DNA from: Haematobia irritans | Taxonomy: Eukaryota > Arthropoda > Insecta > Diptera > Muscidae | Assembly (NCBI RefSeq): GCF_050003625.1 | Contig: NC_134398.1 | Location: 196,299,700 to 196,363,699 of the forward strand | Direction: 5' to 3' | Length of the DNA stretch: 64,000 nucleotides | Shown: positions 12,056-21,914 of the stretch, piece by piece | Position numbering within the stretch: position 1 is the stretch's first letter | How the letters are laid out: each line of letters starts with the position of its first letter | Notes under the pieces: model-generated | Seen by the model: the letters and a program-made list of their open reading frames with translations, nothing else | The model's database searches: none | Told to the model about the DNA's origin: nothing | Position numbers and translations under genes: made by a program

Positions 12056-13740
12056 AAATTTTGACAAAATTTTCTATAGAAATAAAATTTTGAAAAAATT
12101 TTCTATTGACATGAAAATTTGACAAAGTTTTCTACAGAAATAAAATTTTGACAAAAATTTCACAAAATGTTCTATAGAAATAAAATTTTCTATAGAAATA
12201 CAATTTTGAAAAAATTTTCTACAGAAATAAAATTTTGACAAAATTTTCTATAGAAATAAAATTTTGACAAAATTTTCTAAAGAATAAAATTTTGACAAAA
12301 TTTTCTACAGAAAAAAAAATTGGAAAAATTTTCTATAGAAATAAAATTTTTACAAAATTTTCTATAGAAATAAAATTTTGATAAAATTTTTTATAGAAAT
12401 GAAATTTTGAGAAAATTTTCTTTATAACTAAAATTTTGACAAAATTTTCTATAGAAATAAAACGTTGATAAAATTTTCTATAGAAATAAAATTTTGACAA
12501 AATTTTCTATAGAAATAATTTTTTGACAAAATTTTGTACAGAAATAAAATTTTGACAAAATTTTCTATAGAAATAAAATTTTGACAAAATTTTCTATAGA
12601 AATAATATTTTTACAAAATTTTTCTATAGACATAAAACTTTTACAAAATTTTCTACAGAAATAAAATTTTGAAAAAAATTTCACAAAATGTTCTATAGAA
12701 AAAATTTAGACTAAATTTTCACAAAATGTTCTATAGAAATAAAATTTTGACAAAATTTTCTATAGAAATAAAATTTTGACAAAATTTTCTAAAGAAATAA
12801 AATTTTGACAAAATTTTCTATAGAAATAAAATTTTGACAACATTTTCTATAGACATAAAATTTTGACAAAATTTTCCATAGAAATAAAATTTTGACAAAA
12901 TTTTCTATAAAAATAAAATCTTGACTAAATTTGCTATTGAAATAAAATTTTTACAAGATTTTGTAAACAAATAAAATTTTCACAAAATAAATTTGACAAG
13001 CATACTCTTCCTCTGTTGGTTAAGCTATACTTGTAGTTTAGTCAATGCATGGCTTTAAGCTGAGATCAAAAACAACAATATAGAAATAAAATTTTGACAA
13101 CATTTTCGGTAGAAATAAAATTTTGACAAAATTTTCTATAGAAATAAAATTTTGACAAAATATTCTATACAAATAAAATTTTGATAAAATGTTTTATAGA
13201 AATCAAATATTGACAACATTTTCTTTTGAAATAAAATGTTCAAAAAATTTCCTATGGAAATAAAATTTAGACAAAATTTTCTATAAAAGAAAAATTTACA
13301 CAAAATTTTCTACAGAAATAAGATTTTGACAAAATTTTCTATCGAAATTAAATTTTTACAAAATTTGCTATAGAAATAAAATTTTGACAAAATTTTCTAT
13401 AGAAATAAAATTTTGACAAAATTTTCTATAGAAATAAAATTTTGACAAAATTTTCTATAAAAATAAAATTTTGACAAAATGTTCTATAAAAATAAATTTT
13501 GACAAAATCTTCTATAAAAATAAAATTTTGACAAAATTTTCTATAAAAATAAAATTTTGACAAATTTTCTATAAAACTAAAATTTTTACAAGATTTTGTA
13601 AAAAAATAAAATTTTCACAAAATTTTCTACCGAAATTAAATTTTTACAAAATTTGCTATAGAAATAAAATTTTGACAAAATGTTCTATAGAAATAAAATT
13701 TTGACAAAATTTTCTATAGAAATAAAATTTTGACAAAATT
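12056..13740 (+). repeat. Higher-order repeat copy 2 (about 1.69 kb)
   Basis: A tandem copy of the preceding block. It differs by scattered single-base changes and small indels; for example AATAATATTTTTAC replaces AATAAAATTTTTAC. A third, partial copy of the leading variants (TTCAATTGACATGAAAATT) begins near 13985. Confidence 0.85.
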
Positions 13741-14392
13741 TTCTATAGAAATAAAATTTTGACAAAATTTTCTATAGAAATAAAATTTTGACAAAATTTT
13801 CTATAGAAATAAAATTTTGACAAAATTTTCTACAGAAATATAATTTTGACAAAATTTGTTATAGAAATAAAATGTTGACAAAATTTTCTATAGAAATAAA
13901 ATTTTGACAAAATTTTCTATAGAAATAACATTTTGAAAATTTTTCTATAGAAGTAAAATTTTGACAAAATTTTCTATAGAAACAAAATTTTGACAAAATT
14001 TTCAATTGACATGAAAATTTGACGAAATTTGACAAAAATTTCACAAAATGTTCTATAGAAATAAAATTTTCTAGAGAAATACAATTTTGAAAACATTTTC
14101 GATAGAAATAAAATTTTGACAAAATTTGCTAAGAAATAAAATCTTGACTAAATTTTCTATTTTCAAAAAATTTTCTATAGAAATAAAATTTTAACAAAAT
14201 TTTCGATAGAAATAAAAATTTGACAAAATTTTCAATAGAAATAAAATTTTGACAAAATTTTCTATAGAAATAAAATTTTGACAAAATTTTCTTTATAATT
14301 AAAATTTTGACAAAATTTTCTATAGAAATAAAACGTTGATAAAATTTTCTATAGAAATAAAATTGTGACAAAATTTTCTATAGAAATTGGAA

Positions 14393-16157
14393 CAGAATAT
14401 GAAACTACCAGAAAAAGTAATGGCTCTCGGAGTCTTTGGCAAACGAACGATGTTTGTCTACTCCCAAAATCGTGTACTTGAATCCAAGGATATTGAACTT
14501 TATATAAGATTTTTTTTATTGATTCCGATCCAAAGACTCGGTTTCTTAAAAATACAAATATTGTTTAACATTATGTCTTGGCTCTGTCCAGCATTATATC
14601 TAGGCTCTGTAATAGGTAATATTCTTCCTTTATTTCCAAAATATTAACAAATCTATTAATGTACAAATAAACTCTACAAAAAACTTAAAAAACTGTAAAC
14701 TAAAGATGAAAAATACCTAAAGTCTTACTCTTAATGTGAAGTTGTTTTGTATATAATCCAAAGATTTAATATCTCATTTAATTAAAAAATTATATCTTTA
14801 AATTAGAAATGGGTTTCTCTACTTTGAGGAAAATTTGCCTAACATCATAGATATGCGACATCAACGAAGGGATGCATATTTCAAAGATTCGTGCCTTATT
14901 TAAATTAAAAAAAAAAAATAAAAAAAATTAAAACAAAGATTATGGATTATGGGCAAACAAGACTCTTATTTTAAAGAAATTCTTCTTTTATTCAGGGTTG
15001 AAATCCAAATGGGGTCATTTTAATACAAGCTGCGAATTTTTGTGTCGGTATTATCCTTGATGATTTTTATAAAAATTCCTTGACATTATATAAATTCGTT
15101 TTAACTTCCATACAACATGTGGTCTATCTACCTCCCCTCCAATATATCCCCTACTACAGACTATGCTGGTGGCAAAACAAAAAAAAAACTTTCATAACAT
15201 TTCAATAAGGCCACTTTACAATTTAAATATTCACTAAATGAGTGAAATTATTTTGCCTTTGGCATCTCAGCACTTAACTGCCATCCCTGTAAATATGACA
15301 CAAATATGGACAAAATAGCTGGAAACTATGAAATAAGCTTGCCACTGCATACAACACGGCATATGCAAAATATCATCCTTTCGCAGAATCAGGAATCACT
15401 TTAATAATTTTCCATACTTACAAACACACACCAGCACATATATAGAGAAACAAAAAGCAAAAAATAAAACCCTTTACCCGCTATCAACACAGCACAAAAG
15501 GACATAGGACATAAGTGTTTGTCTTTCCGAAATATACACATACACACATATTTTTTTAGGAAAACATTATATTTTTGTTTTATTTTTCTATGCGAAACTT
15601 TTTGTTGGCTTTAATTTTATTATAATCTTACATTCCTTTTTGAGGACTCACTAAATTGTGAATGGCTTATATCCTTTAACTGGCATATGTATACGTTTGT
15701 GTGTGTGTGTGTGTGTGTGTGTGAGTGTTTTTCAAAGAGATGACTGAGTGCCCCATTGACTATGCAATCCTAAGAGTGTTTTCATTTTGGGGAATGTTGA
15801 CTTTTATTTGGCAAACGTGGTGATGGTGCTAATGTGAAATAATTTCCTTTAGCATATCCGTTTTATTTTTATCAAAAAAAAAAAAAAATAAAAAGAAATA
15901 TTCTTCCGGTTCAACCATTGTCATAGAGAGCTGGACCCACTCCTTGATGGTCACTTATATGTATGAAGAGACCTCATTGAGACAATAGTTCTAATATTAA
16001 TGCAAAAGTTTATTGTTGGAGATTGTAAGCCATCCAGCTGAACATTCCGCTGGTCATCGATGTCACAATAAATGGATTTAGACTTAATTGTTATATAAAT
16101 TATTTTGATAAAAATCTTACAAAAATATAAAATTTTATAAAAACAAAGTAAGTAAAG
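14393..16157. other. Unrecognised AT-rich sequence
   Basis: No gene recognised. The open frames at 14387-14647 (+, 86 codons) and 15951-16163 (-, 70 codons) have no identifiable domain. Poly-A/T runs are at about 14908-14930 and 15875-15890. A long TG run lies at 15699-15723. Confidence 0.4.
15699..15723. repeat. (GT)n microsatellite
   Basis: Twelve uninterrupted GT units followed by GAGTG. Confidence 0.95.
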
Positions 16158-16852
16158 TAACAAGTATATACGGCCGTAATTTCTGCCAGGCCGGATCTTA
16201 TGTACCCTCCACCATGGATTGCGTAGAAACTTCTACGAAAGAATGTCATCCACAATCGAATAACTTGGGTTGTGGTATTTTAAAACTTCTTAACATCGAT
16301 TTCTAAATTGTGAGTGAGTCCATACGTGGTATATATAACTATAGACCGATATGGACCTAGTTAGGCATGGTTGTTAACGGCCATATACCTCCAAGAGGCT
16401 CCAAACCAAATCTCGAGATCGGTTTATATGGGAGCTATATATGATTATGGACTGATATGGACCACTTTTGCCATGGTTGTTAAATATCATATACTATCAC
16501 CATGTTCCAAATTTCAACCGAATCGGATGAATTTTGCTTCTCCAAAAGACACCGGAGGTCAAATCTGGAGATCGGTTTATATGGGGGCTATATATAATTA
16601 TGGGCTGATATGAACCAAATCCTGCATGGTTGTTGGATACCATATACTAACATCACGTACCAAATTTCCACCGAATCGGAAGCATTTTGCTCTTCCGAAG
16701 GCTCCGAAAGTCAAATCTGGGGATCGGTTTTTATGGGGCCCATAAGCGTAGGAAGGCCTCTGGGGAGGGGGCTTAGACCCCCCAGAAAAAGTTTAGCCCC
16801 CCCAGAATTTGAAAACCTATTTACGATTTTCCATTTTTATAAAAATTAAACA

Positions 16853-16950
16853 AGTATATACAACCTCACAAAGTTACGCTAAAGACTTTCATGCACAATC
16901 GAATTACTTGGGTTGTGGTAGCAGTTGCCGATGGCAATGTTTGAAGTCAG
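16853..16950 (-). mobile_element. Decayed HINE group B 3' end inside the hAT-like element
   Basis: AACAAGTATATAC, ATCGAATTACTTGGGTTGTG and TTGCCGATGGCAA match the 3' block of group B. The GGCC hairpin and the TACCCTCCACCATGG segment are lost. Confidence 0.7.
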
Positions 16951-17035
16951 ATATTTATGAAATAAAGCTGTGGTTGACCTTTTGATTGATATATTGATAT
17001 TAAAACTATTCTTTCATAAATTAATATCTTAATAA

Positions 17036-17310
17036 TGCTGCGAAAAAGCGTCGCCAAAAAAGTAGTGAAAATGTTCTTTTTGGGTCTAGAAGTGGTGCAA
17101 AATTGGCGGAGAAGCAATGGATGTAATATGAGCTTGTCATAGGACAAATGTCCACCGTTTCAACAGCCGTTGCAATGAATTTGCATCACTTCTTAAGGTG
17201 AGATCCGAATTCGGTGTTTTGAATGTGAATTTGAAAATTTTGTGATATTTTCCCAAATAAATAATTTTTTTTATTGTTTTTATGATTTTTAATGCATTCT
17301 GACGCTTGTT
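17036..17310 (+). repeat. Unrecognised repeat X, copy 1
   Basis: It aligns over about 260 bp with the reverse complement of 18447-18740. Shared words are AAAAAAGTAGT, TGCAAAATTGG, GCTTGTCATAG, GTCCACC, TTTCAACAGCC, GCATCACTTCTTAA and TTTTTAATGCATTCT. A short related piece (CTTAAGGTGAGAT) is near 52330. I cannot name the family; both copies contain stop codons. Confidence 0.65.
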
Positions 17311-18446
17311 TGAAACGTTTTTCCTCGAATAATTTCCAAAATTATCGATTTTTCTATAATGGATTTAGCAGTTTTATGGCAAAATTTGAATAATTTGTAC
17401 CAATTTATTTATTCTTCCTCTTTTTTTTTAAACTATTAGAAAAAAAGAAAACAAAAAATTACACATTAAAATATGAAAAAAATGAAGTAAAAAAACTTCC
17501 TGTGTAGATAAAATAATTGAGGACATTTTTGGAAGTGCTTTTAAAGTTGTGCCTTTAGAACAACTCACAATTTTTTTGCTGGGAAAAGTGTGGAACTACT
17601 TTTAGTTGCTTTATTACAAATTAATTGTCGAGTTATTTTGATGTCTAATTTTTTATTCAATTTTATGAAATAAAACATTAATTGAACCTATAAGTTCAGT
17701 CTTTAAATTATTAGCTAGGGGGGCTATAGCCCCCCCTAGGAAAATTGTCTAGCTACGCTAATGATGGGGCCTATATATAATCATGAACCGATTTCGACCA
17801 ATTTTGAGTGGTTGAGGCCATATATTAACACCACGTACCAAATTTCAACTGAATCAGATGAATTTTTGTCTTCCAAGAGGCTCCGGAGGTCAAATCTGGT
17901 GATCGGTTTATATGGGGGCTATATATAATTATGGACCGATGTAGACCAATTTTTGCATGGTCATTAAAGACCATATACTAACACCATTTACCAAATTTCA
18001 GCCGGATGCTTCTCTTAGAGGCTTCGCAAGCCAAATCGGGGGATCGGTTTATATGGCGGCTATTTATAATAATAGACCGATGTGGACCAATTTTTGCATG
18101 ATTGTTCGGCCGGATCGGATGAAATTTGCTTCTCTTAGAGGAATCGCAAGCCAAATTTGGGGGTCCGTTTACATGGGGGCTATACGTAAAAGTGGAGCGA
18201 TATGCCCATTTGCAATACCATACGATCTACATAACAACTACTTCTGCGAAGTTTCAAGTCGTTCGCTTGTTTCGTTCGGAAGTTAGCTTGATTTCAACAG
18301 ACGGACGGACGGACATGCTCAGATCGACTCAGAATTTCACCACGACATGGAATATATATACTTTATGGGGTCTTAGAGCAATATTTCGATGTGTTACAAA
18401 CGGAATGACAATGTTAATATACCCCCATCCTATGGTGGAGGGTATA

Positions 18447-18740
18447 AAAAGCGTTAGAATGCATTAAAAATTATAAAAAATTAGAAAAACTATTTATTTA
18501 GCAAAATATGACAAACTTTTTTATTTCACACCCAAAACACTGAATTCGGATTACACGTTAAGAAGTGATGCAAAATACATTGTTGAAATGGCTGTTGAAA
18601 TGGTGGACGTCCGTTCTATGACAAGCCCATATTAAATTCTTCGCTCCTGCTCCAATTTTGCAACACTTCCGGATCCGAAAAGGAACTTTTTGACTACTTT
18701 TTTGACGACGTGTTTTTTTTCTAGGAAATGTTCCCTATCG
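18447..18740 (-). repeat. Unrecognised repeat X, copy 2
   Basis: An inverted homologue of copy 1, beginning exactly at the HINE 5' boundary. The HINE therefore inserted beside or into an X copy, at a T run after TAATGCATTCTAACG (minus sense). Not coding as far as I can read. Confidence 0.65.
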
Positions 18741-18779
18741 AGACATTTGTATCTTGACGCTCACTTCGTACCGGTATAC

Positions 18780-19077
18780 TTGGAATATATATCTAAATCG
18801 GAACCGATTTCGATTGCATCTTAAAAGATGGTGAATTAGATTACTTTGTGCCAAATTTGGCGACGAGTTTGGAGATTTTCGGAATTATTGAAGCCAAGTT
18901 GACCTTAGTTAAAACCATTTTTCTCTCACGTTAAGATATCCATTCTTAAGTCGACGTTTGGACAAGGAAAACATCTTTCCATTAGAGAAATGTGTCTGCT
19001 TTGTTAATCAAAACTCACATTCGCATCTTAAGGACATGAAATCTTTGGCCTCACGGCAATATTTTTTTCAGTGCACC
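18780..19077. mobile_element. MITE-like fragment, CACTGAAAAAAAT terminus
   Basis: The right end, CAATATTTTTTTCAGTGCA, is shared in type with 35290-35640. Internal words are also shared: GGAATTATTGAAGCCAAGTTG here versus AGAATTATTAAAGTCAAGTTG there, and GAAATCTTTGGCCTCACG versus GGAATCTTTGGTCTCACG. The left end is not clear. Confidence 0.5.
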
Positions 19078-19494
19078 AACATAGAATGCATACAATAATT
19101 TTCTTTGAAAATATATTCTCCTAAGGGATTGTCATATATAACTTCACGACTTTGGCTGCGGATAAAAAATAGTGTAAATTGTTTTAATATAGGTTATATA
19201 TTAAATGGTAGGTACTTAGTGACTTGGTTAAGGACATTTGAGGTCATAAATTTAATATAAAGGAGTTCAAGTGAATAACCCTCTCTAAAACCCTATCGGT
19301 TCAAATGGTACGGTTTCCGAGGTTCACTTTGGAATTTGAAAGATTTTAGATTTGAGGGAAAGTTGTTTGTTTAATCTACAAAAAAAAGTTTTTGTGCGGT
19401 ACTCTATCCCCTTACAATAATGCTAACGACATTTCTGAGTTTCCCTACGTGTTTTCACCATAAAGTGAAACATTGTTCGTACTCGGCTTATCAT
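19078..19494. other. Unrecognised sequence
   Basis: No repeat, RNA gene or coding region recognised. It ends where GTGTTGCCAAAATTTG opens the next minisatellite. Confidence 0.4.
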
Positions 19495-20086
19495 CAGTGT
19501 TGCCAAAATTTGAAGAAAATCTTAACACAAATTCTCCCAAACAAATAATTCTATAGAAAATTTTGTGAAAATTTTATTCTTGTAGAAATTTTTGTCAAAA
19601 TTTTATTCCTGAAGAAATTTTTGTCAACCCTTTATTCTATAGACAATTTTGTCAACATTTTATTTCTATCGAAAATTTTGTCAACATTTTATTCCTAAAC
19701 AATTTTTTTCACAATTTTATTTCTATAGAAAATTTTGTCAAAATTTTATTTCTATAGAAAATTTTTTCAAAATTTTTTCTTCTATAGAAGATTTTGCTAA
19801 AATTTTATTTCTATAGAAAATTTTGTCAAAATTTTATTTCTATAGAAAATTTTTTTCAACATTTTATTTCTATAGAAAATTTTTTGAAAATTTTTTTTCT
19901 ATAGAAAATTTTTCCAATTTTTTTTCTATAAAAGATTTTGCCAAAATTTTATTTCTATAGACAATTTTGTCAAAATTTTATTTCTATAGAAAAATTTGTC
20001 GAAATTTGATTTCTATAGAAAAATTTGGTAAAAATTTTATTTCTATAGAAAAATTTCTATAAAACATTTTTTTCAACATTTTATTT
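19495..20086 (-). repeat. 29-bp minisatellite array, reversed
   Basis: About 20 monomers in the orientation TTTCTATAGAAAATTTTGTC. The left edge has GTTGCCAAAATTTG, as at other arrays. The right side runs directly into the ribozyme-bearing unit. The array resumes as a short tail (21915-22008) after that unit. Confidence 0.9.
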
Positions 20087-20513
20087 CGTTATTGTTGTTT
20101 TTGATCTCAGCTTAAAGCCATGCATTGACTAAACTACAAGTGTAGCTTAACCAACAGAGGAAAAGTGTGTTTGTCAAATTTATTTGGGCAAAGCCCTATA
20201 GACTGCAAGATGATTGGATGTACAGCTGTTTCGGAATTACCACATTCCTCATCAGCATCCTCTACTTGCAGCAAAACTATCAACCAATTATCAGAATAAA
20301 TTCGGGTGATTCACTCAACCCAAAGAGAACTACACTTGAACCTCCCGAAAAAGGGTTTGATAGTCGGCTATTGCCTAAACAAATTTGCCAGCATATCTCT
20401 TTTCCTTTGCCAAACTCAAATCATCGATTTGAATGTATTTGGCTGGGTTTGTTTTTGACCGTGCTTCCTCTATCTTCATTCGTTTTGTTTGTTATTGTTG
20501 GCTTCTCTTCAAT
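20087..20513 (-). repeat. 427-bp ribozyme-bearing repeat unit, copy 1
   Basis: A complete unit. The next copy starts at 20514 with the same words (GTTTTTGATCTCAGC, CATGCATTGACTAAAC, GTGTAGCTTAACCAACAGAG), so the two are a direct tandem with a 427-bp period. The minus strand carries a hammerhead ribozyme at 20271-20203. Known hosts of such ribozymes are Penelope-like retroelements, retrozymes and some satellites; I see no reverse transcriptase or GIY-YIG sequence, so this could be a non-autonomous relative. The 130-codon + strand frame over it (20167-20559) is probably fortuitous. Confidence 0.8.
20203..20271 (-). ncRNA. Hammerhead ribozyme (type I-like, short stem III)
   Basis: Read on the minus strand: outer helix CTGCAAG (20271-20265), internal-loop bases TAGA, stem I strand GGATG, core CTGATGA, stem II GGAAT-loop-ATTCC, core GAAAC, a tiny stem III (C...G closing a 4-nt AGCT loop), cleavage triplet GTA, stem I strand CATCC (20220-20216), internal-loop bases AATCAT, then outer helix CTTGCAG (20209-20203). 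Both stem I segments pair perfectly, and the internal loop is placed for the known stem I-stem II tertiary contact. The predicted cut lies between 20221 and 20220 on the minus strand. The very short stem III resembles ribozymes of Penelope-like elements, which often work as dimers; this unit is tandem. Confidence 0.85.
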
Positions 20514-20606
20514 CGTCATTGTTGTTTTTGATCTCAGCTTAAAGCCATGCATTGACTAAACTACAAGTGTAGCTTAACCAACAGAGGAAAAGTATGCTTG
20601 TCAAAT

Positions 20607-21771
20607 TTATTCAGTTGTCAAAATGCCGTCCAAGCAAGAAGAGCAGCGTATCAAAATTTTGCTCGCGCATCGCGAAAATCCGAGCTACTCGCACGCAATG
20701 CTGGCAAAATCGCTAAAAGTTGCCAAATCAACCGATACAAATGTAGTTAAAGTGTTTGGGGAACGTTTGTCGACAGCCAGGAAGTCTGGATCGGGGGGGA
20801 ATCGATAACCGGAAGCCGCTGAGACGACAAAGAGAGTTGCCGGTAGTTTCAAGCGAAACCCTAACCTCTCTCTCTCCGAGATGCCGCAAATAAGCTGGGT
20901 GTATCGTCTACAACCGTGCATCGAGACAAAAAACGAGCCGGACTATCGACTTAGAAGAAGGTAGTGACTCCAAATCGCGATGATAAACAAAATACGACGG
21001 CCAAAGCGCGATCCCGGAGGCTGTACACGACGATGCTGACGAAGTTTGACTGCGTGGTAATGGACGACGAAACCTACGTCAAAGCCGACTACAAGCAGCT
21101 TCCCGGACAGGAGTTTTATACGGCAAAAGGAAGGGGAAAGGTAGCAGATATTTTCAAGCACATAAAACTGTCAAAGTTCGCAAAGAAATATCTGGTTTGG
21201 CAAGCCATCTGTACCTGTGGCTTGAAAAGCAGCATTTTCATAGCTTCCGGGACTGTCAACCAAGAAATTTACGTGAAAGAGTGTTTGAATAAACGTCTGC
21301 TGCCTTTCCTGAAGAAATACGGTTGTTCCGTACTGTTTTGGCCGGATTTGGCATCTTGCCATTACGGTAAAAAGGCCATGGAGTGGTACGCCGCCAACAA
21401 CGTGCAGGTGGTTCCCAAGGACAAGAACCCTCCCAACACGCCAGAGCTCCGCCCAATTGAGAAATACTGGGCTATTGTCAAGCGGAACCTAAAGAAGGCA
21501 AAAAAAACTGCTAAGGACGATCAGCAGTTCAAGGCAAACTGGCTTTCTGCGGCGAAGAAGGTGGACAAGGTGGCTGTACAAAATCTGATGGCAGGTGTCA
21601 AGCGTGAGGCCCAGCAATTCGGATTTGGAAAAGCGAAAGCCTAACTGAATATTTTTCCTGAATTTTATACTAATTGAACTTGAAAAAGAAATTTAATTTG
21701 ATTTTTTAAATAAACGATTTCACCGATTTACACGCGTTTTCCCTTGACCAAATTTTGATCGTATCACCCTT
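20607..21771 (+). mobile_element. DD37E Tc1/mariner-like transposon, left end deleted
   Basis: The right end carries the subterminal sequence ACCAAATTTTGATCGTATCA and CCCTT immediately before TA at 21772. That TA equals the TA of the intact unit at 20221-20222, so it is the target dinucleotide. The matching left terminal repeat is absent: the unit sequence CAAATTTATT joins CAGTTGTCAAAATG just before the transposase ATG. The transposase is broken (see the pseudogene entry), so this copy is dead. Confidence 0.85.
20623..21644 (+). pseudogene. DD37E (ITmD37E-type) transposase, broken
   Basis: About 341 codons, the length expected of Tc1/mariner transposases. The N-terminal part reads MPSKQEEQRIKILLAHREN with a helix-turn-helix region. 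A stop at 20806-20808 interrupts it. A lost base near 20883 shifts the frame after LSLSEM, and the next frame reads AANKLGVSSTTVHRDKKRAG, a second helix-turn-helix. A further stop lies at 20952-20954. From 20955 the catalytic domain is open: first Asp in VVMDDETYV, second Asp in FWPDLASCHYG, and Glu in LRPIEKYW with 37 residues between the second Asp and the Glu. That spacing plus the WPDLASCHY motif identifies the DD37E clade first described in mosquitoes. It would cut and rejoin element ends at TA sites if intact. Confidence 0.9.
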
Positions 21772-21822
21772 TACAGCTGTTTCGGAATTACCACATTCCT
21801 CATCAGCATCCTCTACTTGCAG
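21772..21822 (-). ncRNA. Split hammerhead ribozyme, copy 2 (stem I 3' strand lost)
   Basis: On the minus strand CTGCAAG, TAGA, GGATG, CTGATGA, stem II GGAAT/ATTCC, GAAAC, AGCT and GTA are identical to copy 1. The sequence after GTA is the DD37E element in place of CATCC. Without the stem I partner it cannot fold as a complete ribozyme. Confidence 0.8.
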
Positions 21823-21914
21823 CAAAACTATCAACCAATTATCAGAATAAATTCGGGTAATTCACTCAACCCAAAGTGAACTACACTTGAACCTCCCGAA
21901 AAAGGGTTTGATAG

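Larger units (their letters stand above)
9715..14392 (+). repeat. Large 29-bp minisatellite array with higher-order structure
   Basis: About 4.7 kb, roughly 160 monomers of the same 29-bp repeat (TTTCTATAGAAA palindrome plus GACAAAATTTT). Many monomers carry private variants. Variants in the same order recur at an offset of 1686-1687 bp, showing a segmental duplication. Short pieces of the ribozyme-bearing unit are embedded at about 9953-10000, 11301-11392 and 12987-13078. The right boundary is sharp at about 14392. Open frames of 80-87 codons in this array are monomer read-through and not genes. Confidence 0.95.
16741..17763. mobile_element. hAT-like non-autonomous element
   Basis: The flanking direct repeat ATGGGGCC is at 16733-16740 and 17764-17771. 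The ends are inverted: CATAAGCGTAG on the left; on the right CTACGCTAATG, which is CATTAGCGTAG on the other strand. Just inside lie G/C-rich arms (left GGGGAGGGGGCTTAGACCCC, right AGGGGGGCTATAGCCCCCCC). An 8-bp target duplication with CA...TG ends is typical of the hAT superfamily. It has no transposase. Its interior holds a decayed HINE group B 3' end and a copy of an unrecognised repeat (called X here). Confidence 0.75.
16158..18446 (-). mobile_element. HINE-like element, group B, interrupted by a hAT-like element
   Basis: Read on the + strand it starts with its 3' end: ACAAGTATATACGGCC, then TACCCTCCACCATGG, then the palindrome-rich block. The 153-bp units follow. At 18298-18446 come GACGGACGGACGGACATG, CTTTATGGGGTCTTAGAGC and CCTATGGTGGAGGGTATA. 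A 1023-bp foreign element splits it at 16741-17763 with an 8-bp duplication. The 3' end (16158) and 5' end (18446) are both present, so apart from that insertion the copy is full-length. Confidence 0.8.
20514..21914 (-). repeat. 427-bp ribozyme-bearing unit, copy 2, split by a DD37E element
   Basis: The first 93 bp (20514-20606) repeat copy 1. The rest resumes at 21772 with TACAGCTGTTTCGG and continues to the AAAGGGTTTGATAG line at about 21914, where minisatellite resumes. The bases between CAAATTTATT and TACAGC of the unit are missing, so the transposon's left end and the adjoining unit sequence were deleted after insertion. Confidence 0.8.

Noticed and set aside
13859..14371. Repetitive protein (KFYFYRKFCQNFISIENF-type frames)
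   Set aside because: A 29-bp monomer returns to frame every 87 bp, so 29-residue periodic frames arise automatically wherever a copy lacks a stop. Such frames occur on both strands in several arrays and are never long.
9715..14392. CRISPR array, because of regular about 29-bp repeats
   Set aside because: There are no unique spacers: the repeats are head-to-tail and diverged, and the context is clearly eukaryotic.
17036..18740. Repeat X as a coding exon
   Set aside because: The two copies do not keep a common open frame, and both carry stops.
20167..20559. 130-codon + strand open frame as a gene
   Set aside because: It spans the ribozyme on the opposite strand and the end of the repeat unit, is not kept open in the 32.4-kb copy, and shows no domain.
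20685..21456. Minus-strand open frames over the DD37E element
   Set aside because: Shadows of the transposase reading frame, with no independent features.
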